From NCBI RefSeq assembly GCF_002213425.1, contig NZ_NJGV01000002.1, positions 186,001 to 250,000 on the forward strand: a DNA stretch of 64,000 nucleotides, given 5' to 3'. The position numbers were made by a program, and so were the translations under genes. The notes under the pieces were generated by a model. The model worked only from the letters and a program-made list of their open reading frames with translations. It did no database searches and was not told the DNA's origin. Of this stretch, positions 55,963 through 64,000 are shown in pieces. Each line of letters begins with the position of its first letter. The first letter of the stretch is position 1. The stretch comes from Herbaspirillum aquaticum. Lineage in GTDB: Bacteria > Pseudomonadota > Gammaproteobacteria > Burkholderiales > Burkholderiaceae_D.

Positions 55963-56874
55963 ATGGATCGGCTGCAATCAATGCGGGTGTTTGCCAAGGT
56001 GGTGGAGCAGGGCAGCTTCGTGCGCGCCGCCGAGTTGCTCGACATTTCCAACGCCGTGGCGACCCGGTTCATTGCCGACCTGGAGGCCCATCTCGGTACG
56101 CGCCTGCTCAATCGCTCGACCCGGCGTCTTTCGCTCACCGAGGCCGGGCAGGCTTATCTGGAGCGGGTCCACATGATCCTGGCCGAGGTCGACGATGCCG
56201 AGGCCCTGGTGTCGCTGGAGACCAAGCGCCCGGCGGGAACGCTGGCGATCTATTCGAACGCCGGATTTGGCCAGTCGCAACTGGGCGAGATGCTGGCTGC
56301 CTATACCCAGGCTTATCCCGAAGTGGGGCTGGACATCCACCTCTCGGACCGTTCCATCGACCTGGTGGAAGAGGGCATCGATATCGGATTCTTCAGCAGC
56401 ATGCAAAAGTTCGATGCCAGCATGATCGTGCGGCAGCTGGGGGTAGCCCGGGTGATCCTTTGTGCTTCACCTGCCTACCTGGAGCGTGCCGGTGCGCCCG
56501 AACAGCCCGAGGACCTGTCGCGCCACAGCTGCCTTAACTTCTCGCATGAATATTTGCGCCATCACTGGCATGTCAATACCGAGTCCGGCGTGATGGATGT
56601 GCCCATCGTCAGCAAGGTGGTCTCCAACAGCGGCGTGCTGTTGCGCGACCTGGCCCTGGCCGGCATGGGCATCGTGCTGCGGCCTTCCTATTCGCTCGGG
56701 GACGATCTGCGATGCGGCAAGCTGGTGCAGGTCCTGCCGGGCTTTGACATGGGCCAGGTGGTCATTTCAATGGTGTATCCGAGCCGGCGGCTCTTGTCGG
56801 CCAAGGTGCGCAGCTTTGCCGATTTCATCAGTGCGCGCTTCCCGCACCCGGAGACCGATCCCTGGCTGACCTGA
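55963..56874 (+). CDS. LysR-type regulator
   Basis: This 303-residue regulator has an HTH (MRVFAKVVEQGSFVRAAELLDISNAVATRFI) and an effector domain. It is from the same large CrgA-like group as the one at 16.7 kb, sharing the DRLQSMRVFAKVVE-type opening. It is divergent from the DUF4148 gene. Target genes are unknown; the DUF4148 gene is the nearest candidate. Confidence 0.87.
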   Translation: MDRLQSMRVFAKVVEQGSFVRAAELLDISNAVATRFIADLEAHLGTRLLNRSTRRLSLTEAGQAYLERVHMILAEVDDAEALVSLETKRPAGTLAIYSNAGFGQSQLGEMLAAYTQAYPEVGLDIHLSDRSIDLVEEGIDIGFFSSMQKFDASMIVRQLGVARVILCASPAYLERAGAPEQPEDLSRHSCLNFSHEYLRHHWHVNTESGVMDVPIVSKVVSNSGVLLRDLALAGMGIVLRPSYSLGDDLRCGKLVQVLPGFDMGQVVISMVYPSRRLLSAKVRSFADFISARFPHPETDPWLT

Positions 56875-56910
56875 CGCCGCAACCTGAAGCCCCGCGCGTT
56901 GAGGGAAGCC

Positions 56911-57339
56911 TCAGCCGATCACATCGGCCAGCTTGTCCAGCAGGCTGCATTCTTCCTGCCAGGTGCGGCGTTCGGCGGAACTGGCGGCTTCGCGCTGCAG
57001 GTCGGCGTCACTTTTCTCAACCTGGGCCAGCAGGATGCGCTCAGCCAGGCGGGTGTCCGGTTCCATGGGGCCGAAGAAGGCCACGGTGGCGCCCCGTTCG
57101 ATCAGCAGGGTGGGGAAGTTGTCGATGTCGAGATCGCCGACCAGGTCAGCCTGGTCTTCGATATCGATCCACACGAAGTGATGCTGAGGATAGCGGGCCG
57201 CCCAGGCCTGGAAGGCAGCTTCATATTCGCGGCAGCTGCCGCACCAGTTCGCACACAGGCAAGCCACGACCCAGGTGTCGTTGCGAAGCGCCTCGGCGAG
57301 CGTGCGGCGGTTGGTTTGGTCTAATTTCTGGTAGGACAT
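56911..57339 (-). CDS. Thioredoxin-like protein
   Basis: This 142-residue cytoplasmic protein is of thioredoxin fold. The redox site CANWCGSCRE contains CxxC (WCGSC at about residues 33-37) and a cis-Pro is in NFPTLLI. The first 20 residues and the last 40 (charged helix) extend beyond the core. No signal peptide. Partner unknown; it stands alone, divergent from tsaB. Confidence 0.85.
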   Translation of the reverse strand: MSYQKLDQTNRRTLAEALRNDTWVVACLCANWCGSCREYEAAFQAWAARYPQHHFVWIDIEDQADLVGDLDIDNFPTLLIERGATVAFFGPMEPDTRLAERILLAQVEKSDADLQREAASSAERRTWQEECSLLDKLADVIG

Positions 57340-57450
57340 GGCGGGTGTATTTTACCCCCTTCGGCGCGAAGGGTTTTGCGCTGCCGCACAAAGGATCACG
57401 ATAGACGCGAACGCACCGAACAATTGCGCGCCGCACGGTAAAATAGCGGG

Positions 57451-58170
57451 ATGTCCACGATTCTTGCCATTGAAACCTCCACCGAGCTGGCCTCGGCGGC
57501 CTTGCTCCACCGGGGCGAACTGATTGCGCGCCAGTCTGCAGGCGCCCAGACCCACTCCGACGCCATTCTCCCCATGATCCAGCAATTGCTGGCCGATGCC
57601 GGCCTGGCGCTGTCGCAGTGCGATGCGCTGGCCTTTGGCGTGGGCCCGGGCTCCTTCACCGGCGTGCGCACCGCCTGCGGCGTGGTGCAGGGACTGGCCT
57701 TTGGCTGCGACCGTCCGGTAGTTCCGGTGGTGACGCTGGAAGCGGCCGCCCAGGCCTGCCGCGATGACAATGCCCAGGCCAGCGATGTGCTGGCCATCCT
57801 CGATGCCCGCATGGGTGAAGTCTATTGGGCGCGCTACCGCGCCCGCACCGGTGGTGGTTGGGAGGTGCTGGCCGAGCCGGCCTTGTCGTCGGCCGCCCAG
57901 GTGCCGGTCGAAGGCAGGCCGCATGCCTGTGGCAACGGCTTGTCGGTGTATGCCGAGCATTTCAATGCAGACTTCTGCACCGCCGCCTTCGCCAGCGTGC
58001 ATCCGCAGGCGATGCCCCACGCGCGCCAGGTGGCGGCGTTGGGCCAGGTTCATTTCGGTGCAGGCCTGGCGCTGCCGGCACAGCAGGCGCAGCCGCTTTA
58101 CCTGCGCAACAAGGTGGCACTGACCACGGCCGAGCGCGAAGTGCGCGATGCCGCCAAGGGTGCGGCATGA
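57451..58170 (+). CDS. tsaB: tRNA t6A synthesis protein TsaB
   Basis: TsaB works with TsaD and TsaE to add threonylcarbamoyl to A37 of tRNAs. The 239-residue protein begins ILAIETSTELASAALL and has QTHSDAILPMIQQLL and the conserved FGVGPGSFTGVRTACGVVQGLAFG. It overlaps rimI by four bases (ATGA), a common pairing, and heads the tsaB-rimI-udg-DUF1853 group. Confidence 0.95.
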   Translation: MSTILAIETSTELASAALLHRGELIARQSAGAQTHSDAILPMIQQLLADAGLALSQCDALAFGVGPGSFTGVRTACGVVQGLAFGCDRPVVPVVTLEAAAQACRDDNAQASDVLAILDARMGEVYWARYRARTGGGWEVLAEPALSSAAQVPVEGRPHACGNGLSVYAEHFNADFCTAAFASVHPQAMPHARQVAALGQVHFGAGLALPAQQAQPLYLRNKVALTTAEREVRDAAKGAA

Positions 58171-58667
58171 GCATGGACGAACTGGCGCTGCCCTTGCCAG
58201 CCGTGCATCCGCGCTATGGACGGCTGCACTTTGCGGCCATGGGTGCGGCCGACCTGGATGCGGTGCTCAGCATCGAAGAGGCCGTCTATTCCCATCCCTG
58301 GACCCGCGGCAACTTCCAGGACTCGCTCTACAGTGGTTACCAGGCGCAGACCCTGCGTGACGCCCACGGCGAATTGCTGGGCTATTTCCTGGTGATGCTG
58401 GCCGTGGATGAAGCCCACCTGCTCAATATCAGCGTGGCTGCCCTGCATCAGCACCAAGGGCTGGGCCGCATGCTGCTGGACCATGCGACCTCGCTGGCGC
58501 GCCAGCACCGCATGCACACCATGCTGCTGGAGGTGCGTGAATCCAACGTGCATGCGGCGAAGGTGTACCGCCAGTATGGTTTTGCCGAAATCGGGCGGCG
58601 CAAGAATTACTATCCCGCCGCCAACCAGACCCGAGAAGGGGCTATCGTCATGAGCCTGCCCTTATGA
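58167..58667 (+). CDS. rimI: Ribosomal-protein-alanine N-acetyltransferase RimI
   Basis: This GNAT acetyltransferase modifies the N-terminal alanine of ribosomal protein S18. The 166-residue protein has SIEEAVYSHPWTRGNFQDSL (a RimI hallmark), the acetyl-CoA loop HQHQGLGRMLLDHA, and the LEVRESNVHAAKVYRQYGFAEIGRRKNYY motif. It overlaps both neighbours by four bases (ATGA), so translation is coupled from tsaB to udg. Confidence 0.95.
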   Translation: MSMDELALPLPAVHPRYGRLHFAAMGAADLDAVLSIEEAVYSHPWTRGNFQDSLYSGYQAQTLRDAHGELLGYFLVMLAVDEAHLLNISVAALHQHQGLGRMLLDHATSLARQHRMHTMLLEVRESNVHAAKVYRQYGFAEIGRRKNYYPAANQTREGAIVMSLPL

Positions 58668-59683
58668 GTGAAGAATTGAAACAAGATCCGGGCTTCGGCT
58701 CCTCCCTGGCCCTGCTGGATGCGCTGGGCATCGGCCCGGTCTGGGTGCGGCGTGAACTGGCGGTGGAGGAAGTCCAGGCCGCACATGCGCAAGTGCCTGC
58801 CCAGGACTCGGTTGCGGCCGTGCCCGCTGCAGCCGTCGAGGCGCCCCAAGTCATCGCTCCCGAGCCCGTCGTGGCCGAAGCCAAGCTGCCCGTCGCTGCG
58901 CCGGTCGCACAACCGACCATTCCTGCTGCACGCCCGGCTCCCGCCGCGCCCGCCCGTACGCGAGCACCGTCCGAGGAAGAGGGCGGTCCGCCGTCCTGGC
59001 TGGATGAGATGGACTTCGGTACCGCGCTCGAACCCATGCTGATTCCGGACGGCGATGACGAGGAAGACGCCCCCGCCGTCGACCCCCTGATCGCCCGCAT
59101 CAAGACCATGGATTGGCCGCAGCTCAAGCAGCAGGTTTCCGAATGTCGCCGCTGCGGCCTGTGCGAAGGCCGCAAGAATACCGTCTTCGGCGTAGGCGAC
59201 GAAAAAGCCAAATGGCTCTTCATCGGCGAAGGCCCCGGCCGCAATGAAGATCAACAGGGTGAACCTTTCGTCGGTCCTGCCGGCAAGCTGCTGGACAACA
59301 TGCTGCTGTCCATGGGGGTCAAACGCGGTGAGAACGCCTACATCGCCAACATCGTCAAATGCCGACCCACTGATGACAACGGCCGCGACCGTCCGCCCTC
59401 GCCGCAGGAAGTAGCCTCCTGCCTGCCTTACCTGCAGCGCCAGATCGAACTGATCCAGCCAACCGTACTGGTGGCGCTGGGCAAGACGGCGGCCATTTCG
59501 CTCCTGGGCATGGATCCGGCCACGCCGGTTTCGCGCCTGCGCGGCACGGTGCATCGCTACCAGGACTTGCCGCTGGTGGTGACCTACCACCCGGCCTATC
59601 TGCTGCGCACGCTCACCGACAAGAGCAAGGCCTGGGCAGACCTGTGCCTGGCCATGAGCACTTACGCTTCGCAAGCCCGCTGA
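58664..59683 (+). CDS. Uracil-DNA glycosylase, family 4 (Fe-S) type
   Basis: This DNA repair enzyme removes uracil. The 339-residue protein has a long N-terminal extension: residues 1-30 resemble a conserved helix (LLDALGIGPVWVRRE), then an Ala/Pro/Val-rich low-complexity linker (about 35-105), then the catalytic domain (about 135-335). Iron-sulfur cysteines are in CRRCGLCEGR, with further Cys in IVKCRP and VASCLP. Motif A is FIGEGPGRNEDQQGEPFVGPAG, motif B is VVTYHPAYLLR. The extension may bind partners such as replication proteins, but this is speculation. Confidence 0.9.
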   Translation: MSEELKQDPGFGSSLALLDALGIGPVWVRRELAVEEVQAAHAQVPAQDSVAAVPAAAVEAPQVIAPEPVVAEAKLPVAAPVAQPTIPAARPAPAAPARTRAPSEEEGGPPSWLDEMDFGTALEPMLIPDGDDEEDAPAVDPLIARIKTMDWPQLKQQVSECRRCGLCEGRKNTVFGVGDEKAKWLFIGEGPGRNEDQQGEPFVGPAGKLLDNMLLSMGVKRGENAYIANIVKCRPTDDNGRDRPPSPQEVASCLPYLQRQIELIQPTVLVALGKTAAISLLGMDPATPVSRLRGTVHRYQDLPLVVTYHPAYLLRTLTDKSKAWADLCLAMSTYASQAR

Positions 59684-59687
59684 CCCC

Positions 59688-60707
59688 ATGCCCGGCATGG
59701 ACCTGACCACGCATCAGGCGCGCTTCCACCAGCGCTGGCCCGACCTGCGCGACCCGCACGTGCGGGCATTGGCCTGGCTGCTGTATGCCCCCGATCTGCT
59801 GGCCCCGGAGGCTGCCTGCTGGGATGGACGGGTCGCCACGCTGGGCCAGCTGTCGCCCGAAGTGGCCGGCTGGCTGCATGACCTGCAATACGATCCGGCC
59901 ATGAATGCGGCCTTGCACGCCCATCTGGCGCAACAGCCGTCAGGGCGCCTCGGTCGCTACGCTGAAAAGCTGCTCGGCTTCTATCTGCGCCAGCAGGACT
60001 GCCTGGTCGCTGCCAATTTGCAAGTGCGCAACCAGGGAGCGACCCGGGAGACGCTGGGCGAATTCGATTTCCTGGTCCGATCCCCCGAGGCGGAAAGCGA
60101 TGCCGGCGTGGTGCATTGGGAGTTCGCCACCAAGTTCTATCTCTTGCAGGCGCGGCAGCTCGCCGCGACGGCGCAGGCGGATGCCTTCGTCGGACCCAAT
60201 CTGGCCGACTCGCTGGGCCGCAAGATGCGCAAGATCATGGATCAGCAGTTGAAGCTTTCCGAACATCCGGCCGCGCAGGCGGTCCTGCCGGCGCCCGTGG
60301 TCGCGGCGCGCGCGCTGGTCAAGGGATGGCTGTTCTATCCGCTGGATGCGGCGCTGAGCCTGCCGCCGGCCATGGGCATCGCCGCCGAACATTGCCGGGG
60401 CTTCTGGTGCGATGCAGCCGCGCTGCCGGGCGTCGACGATGGCACCACAGGCTACGCCGTCTTGCCGCGCCTGTCCTGGTTGGCGCCGGCCCGCCTGCCA
60501 GCAGGGCAGTGCATGTCGCTGGCGCAGCTGCTGGTCCGGTTGGAAGAAATGTTCACGGCTGACGACAGCCCCGTCATGGTGGCGCAATGCCGCTTGAAGG
60601 AAAGTTCAGAACCGCATTGGCTGGAAGTCATGCGCGGTTTCGTCGTGCCGCCGCAGTGGCAAGCGCGTGCTGCGGCCACGGTGCAGCACGCCATCGTGCC
60701 GGTCTGA
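59688..60707 (+). CDS. DUF1853 family protein
   Basis: This 339-residue protein matches DUF1853: DLRDPHVRALAWLLYAPDLL near the start, LGRYAEKLLGFYL, the GEFDFLVR and HWEFATKFYL segments and GPNLADSLGRKMRKI. The GEFD..W-E-K spacing recalls a PD-(D/E)XK nuclease fold (acidic residue, then E-x-K on the next strand), so it may be a nuclease; that is inference. It follows udg by four bases, so a DNA repair link is plausible. An ATG at 59700 is an alternative start. Confidence 0.82.
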   Translation: MPGMDLTTHQARFHQRWPDLRDPHVRALAWLLYAPDLLAPEAACWDGRVATLGQLSPEVAGWLHDLQYDPAMNAALHAHLAQQPSGRLGRYAEKLLGFYLRQQDCLVAANLQVRNQGATRETLGEFDFLVRSPEAESDAGVVHWEFATKFYLLQARQLAATAQADAFVGPNLADSLGRKMRKIMDQQLKLSEHPAAQAVLPAPVVAARALVKGWLFYPLDAALSLPPAMGIAAEHCRGFWCDAAALPGVDDGTTGYAVLPRLSWLAPARLPAGQCMSLAQLLVRLEEMFTADDSPVMVAQCRLKESSEPHWLEVMRGFVVPPQWQARAAATVQHAIVPV

Positions 60708-60740
60708 ACCGCCGGTCCAGACCTTCAATCCATCGAAAAA

Positions 60741-62012
60741 TCAGTGGTGGGGATGCTTGTCTTCGCCGATCAGCGCCAGCGAGTCATGCTCGCGCTGGTT
60801 GGCAGCATGGCGGCGCATGATGAGATACATGATGCCGGCCACGAAGGAGCCGAAGATGATGATGACGGTATTCACATCGAGATTCATGCGCACCATGAAG
60901 GCATACAGCACCAGCATGGTCAGCACGGAGAGGTTCTCATTGAAGTTCTGGACGGCAATAGAATGGCCCGCGCTCATGAGCACGTGGCCGCGGTGTTGCA
61001 GCAGGGCATTCATCGGTACCACGAAGTAACCGGAAAGCGCTCCCACGATCACCAGCAGCGGATAGGCTACCCACACCGAGGTGGTGGTGGTCATCAGCAT
61101 CACCACGATCCCCATGATGATGCCCAGCGGCATCACCGTCAGCGATTTCTTCAGCGGCACGAAGCGGGCGGCGGCGACCGCGCCCAGGGCCACGCCCACG
61201 GCGACGATGCCCTGCAGGATGGCAGCCTTGTCCAGGGGCATGTGCAGTGACTTTTCCGCCCATTTGAGGACGATGAACTGCAGCGTCGCGCCCGCGCCCC
61301 AGAAGAGCGTGGTCACGGCCAGCGAGATCTGGCCCAGCTTGTCCTTCCACAGGGTGGTGAAGCAGCCGGCGAAATCGACGATGAGGCGGATGGGATTGCG
61401 TTCCTGGTGCTCGTAGCGGGCACCGGTATCAGGAATGTAGAAATTGAAGAGGGCGGCGACGATGTAGATGCAGGAGATGATGCACAGCGCCGCTTCGGTC
61501 GGGGTATCGATGGGCAGGTCGATCATCGGGAAATCGAAGCTGAGGATCACCGCCGAAATCTTGGGATTGACCAGCGCTCCGCCCAGGACTGTACCCATGA
61601 TGATGGAACCCACCGTGAGCCCCTCGATCCAGCCGTTGGCAGCCACCAGTTTTTCCGGCGGCAGGAGTTCGGTGAGGATCCCGTACTTGGCCGGCGAATA
61701 GGCTGCCGCACCGAAGCCGACCACCGCATAGGCCAGCAAGGGATGCACGGTAAAGAACATGAGGGAGCAGCCAACGATCTTGATCATGTTGGTGATCAGC
61801 ATGACCTTGCCCTTGGGGAAGGCGTCGGCGAAGGCGCCCACGAAGGCCGCCAGCAGCACATAGGAAAGCACGAAAAACAGCTTCAGCAGCGGGGTCATCC
61901 ACGCTGGCGAATGCATTTCGGCAAGTAGGGCGATGGCGGCGATCAGCAGCGCGTTATCGGCGAGCGACGAAAAGAACTGCGCCGCCATGATGGTATAGAA
62001 ACCGCGATTCAT
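60741..62012 (-). CDS. lplT: Lysophospholipid transporter LplT
   Basis: This MFS flippase of 423 residues with twelve helices brings lysophosphatidylethanolamine back across the inner membrane. Its start (MNRGFYTIMAAQFFSSLADNALLIAAIALL) and internal GILTELLPPEKLVAANGWIEGLTV and GALSGYFVVPMNALLQHRGH are LplT hallmarks. No fused acyltransferase domain is present; the protein ends in a His-rich tail (KHPHH). Divergent from alr, a standard order in betaproteobacteria. Confidence 0.94.
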   Translation of the reverse strand: MNRGFYTIMAAQFFSSLADNALLIAAIALLAEMHSPAWMTPLLKLFFVLSYVLLAAFVGAFADAFPKGKVMLITNMIKIVGCSLMFFTVHPLLAYAVVGFGAAAYSPAKYGILTELLPPEKLVAANGWIEGLTVGSIIMGTVLGGALVNPKISAVILSFDFPMIDLPIDTPTEAALCIISCIYIVAALFNFYIPDTGARYEHQERNPIRLIVDFAGCFTTLWKDKLGQISLAVTTLFWGAGATLQFIVLKWAEKSLHMPLDKAAILQGIVAVGVALGAVAAARFVPLKKSLTVMPLGIIMGIVVMLMTTTTSVWVAYPLLVIVGALSGYFVVPMNALLQHRGHVLMSAGHSIAVQNFNENLSVLTMLVLYAFMVRMNLDVNTVIIIFGSFVAGIMYLIMRRHAANQREHDSLALIGEDKHPHH

Positions 62013-62278
62013 CCCTGTCCAAGATGTATAACAAATGATGTCCGGGTAGCTTTATACCATGAAACCATGCACGCGCCGTCATAAGTCAAACCATAAAGAT
62101 GTTCGTCCGGTAAAATGCTTGCTTGTTCCCCGCTGGACAAAACTTCCGGGCGAACCGCGACAGGCAGGTCCATGGCGGCCTTGCCGCTCGCCGTGCGCAT
62201 TGCCAGCCGAGATCGGCCGTTCGCCTGCCCGCGAACGCCCCCGTGAGCCATCTGCCCTCGTTACCGCCACTGCATATC

Positions 62279-63358
62279 ATGCCAAGACCGATCGTCGCTT
62301 CCATCAGCATTTCCGCACTTCAACACAATCTTGCCGTCGCCCGCGCCCATGCGCCCAACGCCCGCGTCTGGGGCGTGCTCAAGGCCAACGGCTATGGCCA
62401 CGGGCTGGAACGTGCCATGCGCGGCTTTGCCGCCGCCGACGGGCTGGCGCTGGTCGAGCCGGATTACGCGGTACGCCTGCGCGAGCTGGGGTGGACCAAG
62501 CCCATCCTGCTGCTGGAGGGTTTCTTTGATGCCGATGACCTGCCGGTGCTGGCCCGCCATGACATCCAGTTCGCCGTGCATTGCGATGAACAGATAGTGA
62601 TGCTGGAACGATTCGTCACCGATGCCGGCTTTCATGTGCACTTGAAAATGAACAGCGGCATGAACCGCCTGGGTTTCAAGCCCGAGGCCTTTCACGCTGC
62701 CCATGCGCGCGTGAGCAAGATCGCCAGCGTACGCAGCATCACCATGATGACCCACTTCGCCAATGCCGACGATGCGCTCAACCCGTCCTTGCCGCTGTCC
62801 GAGCAGGTGCGCCGCTTCCAGGCCGGCACCGAAGGCCTGCCCGGTCCCCGCAGTCTTTGCAATTCCGCTGCCGACCTGATGCATGGCGAGCTGGCCCATG
62901 ACTGGGTGCGTCCCGGCATCATGCTGTACGGCGGCACCCCGGGCGGTGGCAGTGCCGCCGATTTCGGCCTGCGCGCGGCGATGACGCTGGAAAGCCGGAT
63001 CATCGGCGTGCAGGACATCGTCCCGGGTGAAGCCATCGGCTACGGCAGCCGCTTCGTGGCCGACAAGCCGATGCGTGTCGGGGTGGTCGCCTGCGGCTAT
63101 GCCGACGGTTATCCGCGCCATGCACCCACCGGCACGCCCGTGCTGGTGGACGGCGTCAAGACCGGTACCGTGGGGCGGGTATCGATGGACATGCTGTGCG
63201 TGGACCTGACCGAGCTTGCCGGCGCCGGTGTGGGCAGCCGCGTCGAGCTGTGGGGCCAGCAGCTGCCCATCGATGAGGTCGCCTTTGCGGCGGGTACGAT
63301 CGGATATGAATTGATGTGCGCGCTGGCCCCACGGGTGGCGGTGCGTGAAGTGGACTGA
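62279..63358 (+). CDS. alr: Alanine racemase
   Basis: This PLP enzyme makes D-alanine for peptidoglycan. The 359-residue protein has the cofactor lysine in VLKANGYGHG (about residue 36), HLKMNSGMNRLGF, and the catalytic tyrosine region GYGSRF; VGRVSMDMLCVDLT carries substrate residues. The frame is open 156 bases further upstream, but MPRPIVASISISALQHN is the conserved start. Divergent from lplT, followed by radA. Confidence 0.95.
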   Translation: MPRPIVASISISALQHNLAVARAHAPNARVWGVLKANGYGHGLERAMRGFAAADGLALVEPDYAVRLRELGWTKPILLLEGFFDADDLPVLARHDIQFAVHCDEQIVMLERFVTDAGFHVHLKMNSGMNRLGFKPEAFHAAHARVSKIASVRSITMMTHFANADDALNPSLPLSEQVRRFQAGTEGLPGPRSLCNSAADLMHGELAHDWVRPGIMLYGGTPGGGSAADFGLRAAMTLESRIIGVQDIVPGEAIGYGSRFVADKPMRVGVVACGYADGYPRHAPTGTPVLVDGVKTGTVGRVSMDMLCVDLTELAGAGVGSRVELWGQQLPIDEVAFAAGTIGYELMCALAPRVAVREVD

Positions 63359-63446
63359 ACAAAAAAAGATGAACTTCCCGGCAGATTTCCGGGAAGTGTC
63401 AGCAGGCATACCCAGGTAGAGTAGAGCAGAGAGCGGCAAGGCGACG

Positions 63447-64000
63447 ATGGCGAAGGTCAAGACCAATTACACCTGCACCGAATGCGGCGGGGTCAGCAAC
63501 AAATGGGCCGGCCAGTGTCCGGCCTGCGGCCAGTGGAATACCCTGGTCGAGACGCTGGTGGAGACGGGTGGCGGCAATCGCTATTCGTCGACCCCGCAAA
63601 GCCTGGCGCAGACCGCACCGGTGTTGAGCCTGGCTGATATCGAAGCGATCGACGTGCCGCGCTTTGGCACCGGCATCGAGGAATTCGACCGCGTGCTGGG
63701 CGGTGGCTTGGTGCCGGGCGGCGTGGCGCTGATCGGGGGCGACCCTGGCATCGGCAAGTCCACGCTGCTGCTGCAGGCGCTGGCCAATATCTCCAAACTG
63801 AAGAAGGTGCTCTATGTGAGCGGGGAAGAGTCCGGCTCGCAGATCGCCTTGCGCGCCAAGCGCCTGGCGGTGGATGCCCGTGAACTGCAACTGCAGGCCG
63901 AGATCCAGCTGGAAAAGATCCTGGCCACCCTGGCCGAGCACAAACCTGAAGTGGCCGTGATCGACTCGATCCAGACCGTCTACTCGGATGCCCTGACTTC
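63447..64000 (+). CDS. radA: DNA repair protein RadA (5' part)
   Basis: This is the start of the RecA-like branch-migration ATPase RadA/Sms; it runs off the window end. The visible part (about 184 residues) begins MAKVKTNYTCTECGG, with the zinc finger (CTECGG and CPACGQW), then DVPRFGTGIEEFDRVLGGGLVPG and Walker A GGDPGIGKST, and VSGEESGSQIALRAKRL. The stretch VAVIDSIQTVYSD carries Walker B. Lies 88 bases after alr in the same orientation. Confidence 0.95.
   Translation, partial: MAKVKTNYTCTECGGVSNKWAGQCPACGQWNTLVETLVETGGGNRYSSTPQSLAQTAPVLSLADIEAIDVPRFGTGIEEFDRVLGGGLVPGGVALIGGDPGIGKSTLLLQALANISKLKKVLYVSGEESGSQIALRAKRLAVDARELQLQAEIQLEKILATLAEHKPEVAVIDSIQTVYSDALT

Noticed and set aside
63373-63397. 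Hairpin ACTTCCCGG/CCGGGAAGT between alr and radA
   Set aside because: The T tract is on the minus-strand side only, where there is no gene to terminate; on the plus strand no T run follows. Kept out as a feature because its role is unclear.

Overview
The window looks like chromosomal core sequence of a GC-rich betaproteobacterium of the Oxalobacteraceae, most like Herbaspirillum. This rests on gene content and order (alaA-hom-thrC-moeA, yicC-gmk-rpoZ-spoT, rph-rdgB-hemW, lplT-alr-radA), on the families present (DUF4148, DUF3422, DUF1853, surface-adhesin E) and on uniform codon use. It is inference, because no search was possible. I see no insertion sequence, prophage, integrase, rRNA operon or CRISPR array. 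Coding density is high and almost every gene has a recognisable family.

Layout. 1-11.0 kb: amino-acid and cofactor metabolism. It holds the end of an alaA-like aminotransferase, homoserine dehydrogenase, threonine synthase, and a molybdopterin block (moeA, DUF817, moaD, a methyltransferase, a GntP permease, moaE) running into an NRAMP metal transporter. 11.0-18.0 kb: a large inverted repeat with a small HTH gene, then a four-gene efflux operon (NodT outer-membrane protein, FUSC pump, DUF1656, HlyD adaptor) with a divergent LysR regulator, then crcB. 18.1-27.7 kb: clpB behind a heat-shock-type promoter, a CACHE-HAMP-GGDEF diguanylate cyclase, rraA, a second FUSC protein, and isocitrate lyase behind a long operator-rich region. 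27.7-32.1 kb: the molybdate transporter modABC, a divergent short ModE and an overlapping ClC channel gene. 32.3-41.6 kb: rlmJ, an EAL-HDOD protein, a membrane protein, a tandem methylglyoxal-synthase-like protein, greB, DUF3422, azoreductase with a divergent LysR, and DUF2252. 41.8-49.0 kb: the stringent-response and nucleotide operon yicC-gmk-rpoZ-spoT, divergent from rph-rdgB-hemW. 49.2-53.5 kb: an HDOD protein with a wrecked EAL half coupled to a PAS-GGDEF-EAL protein, sodC and tRNA-Ser(GCU). 53.6-64 kb: lysC, DUF4148, LysR, a thioredoxin-like protein, tsaB-rimI-udg-DUF1853, lplT, alr and the start of radA.

The genes connect in a few ways. Molybdate uptake (modABC/ModE) and molybdopterin assembly (moeA, moaD, moaE) are both here, about 19 kb apart. 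Aspartate-family synthesis is represented by lysC, hom and thrC at opposite ends. Cyclic-di-GMP signalling has three loci: one complete cyclase, one GADEF/EAL protein, and two EAL-HDOD paralogues at different stages of EAL decay. No single locus is an obvious new defence or biosynthetic system. The most unusual items are the tandem methylglyoxal synthase, the HDOD pair, the three-copy operator array upstream of aceA, and the 29-bp inverted repeat with a micro-ORF in front of the HTH gene.
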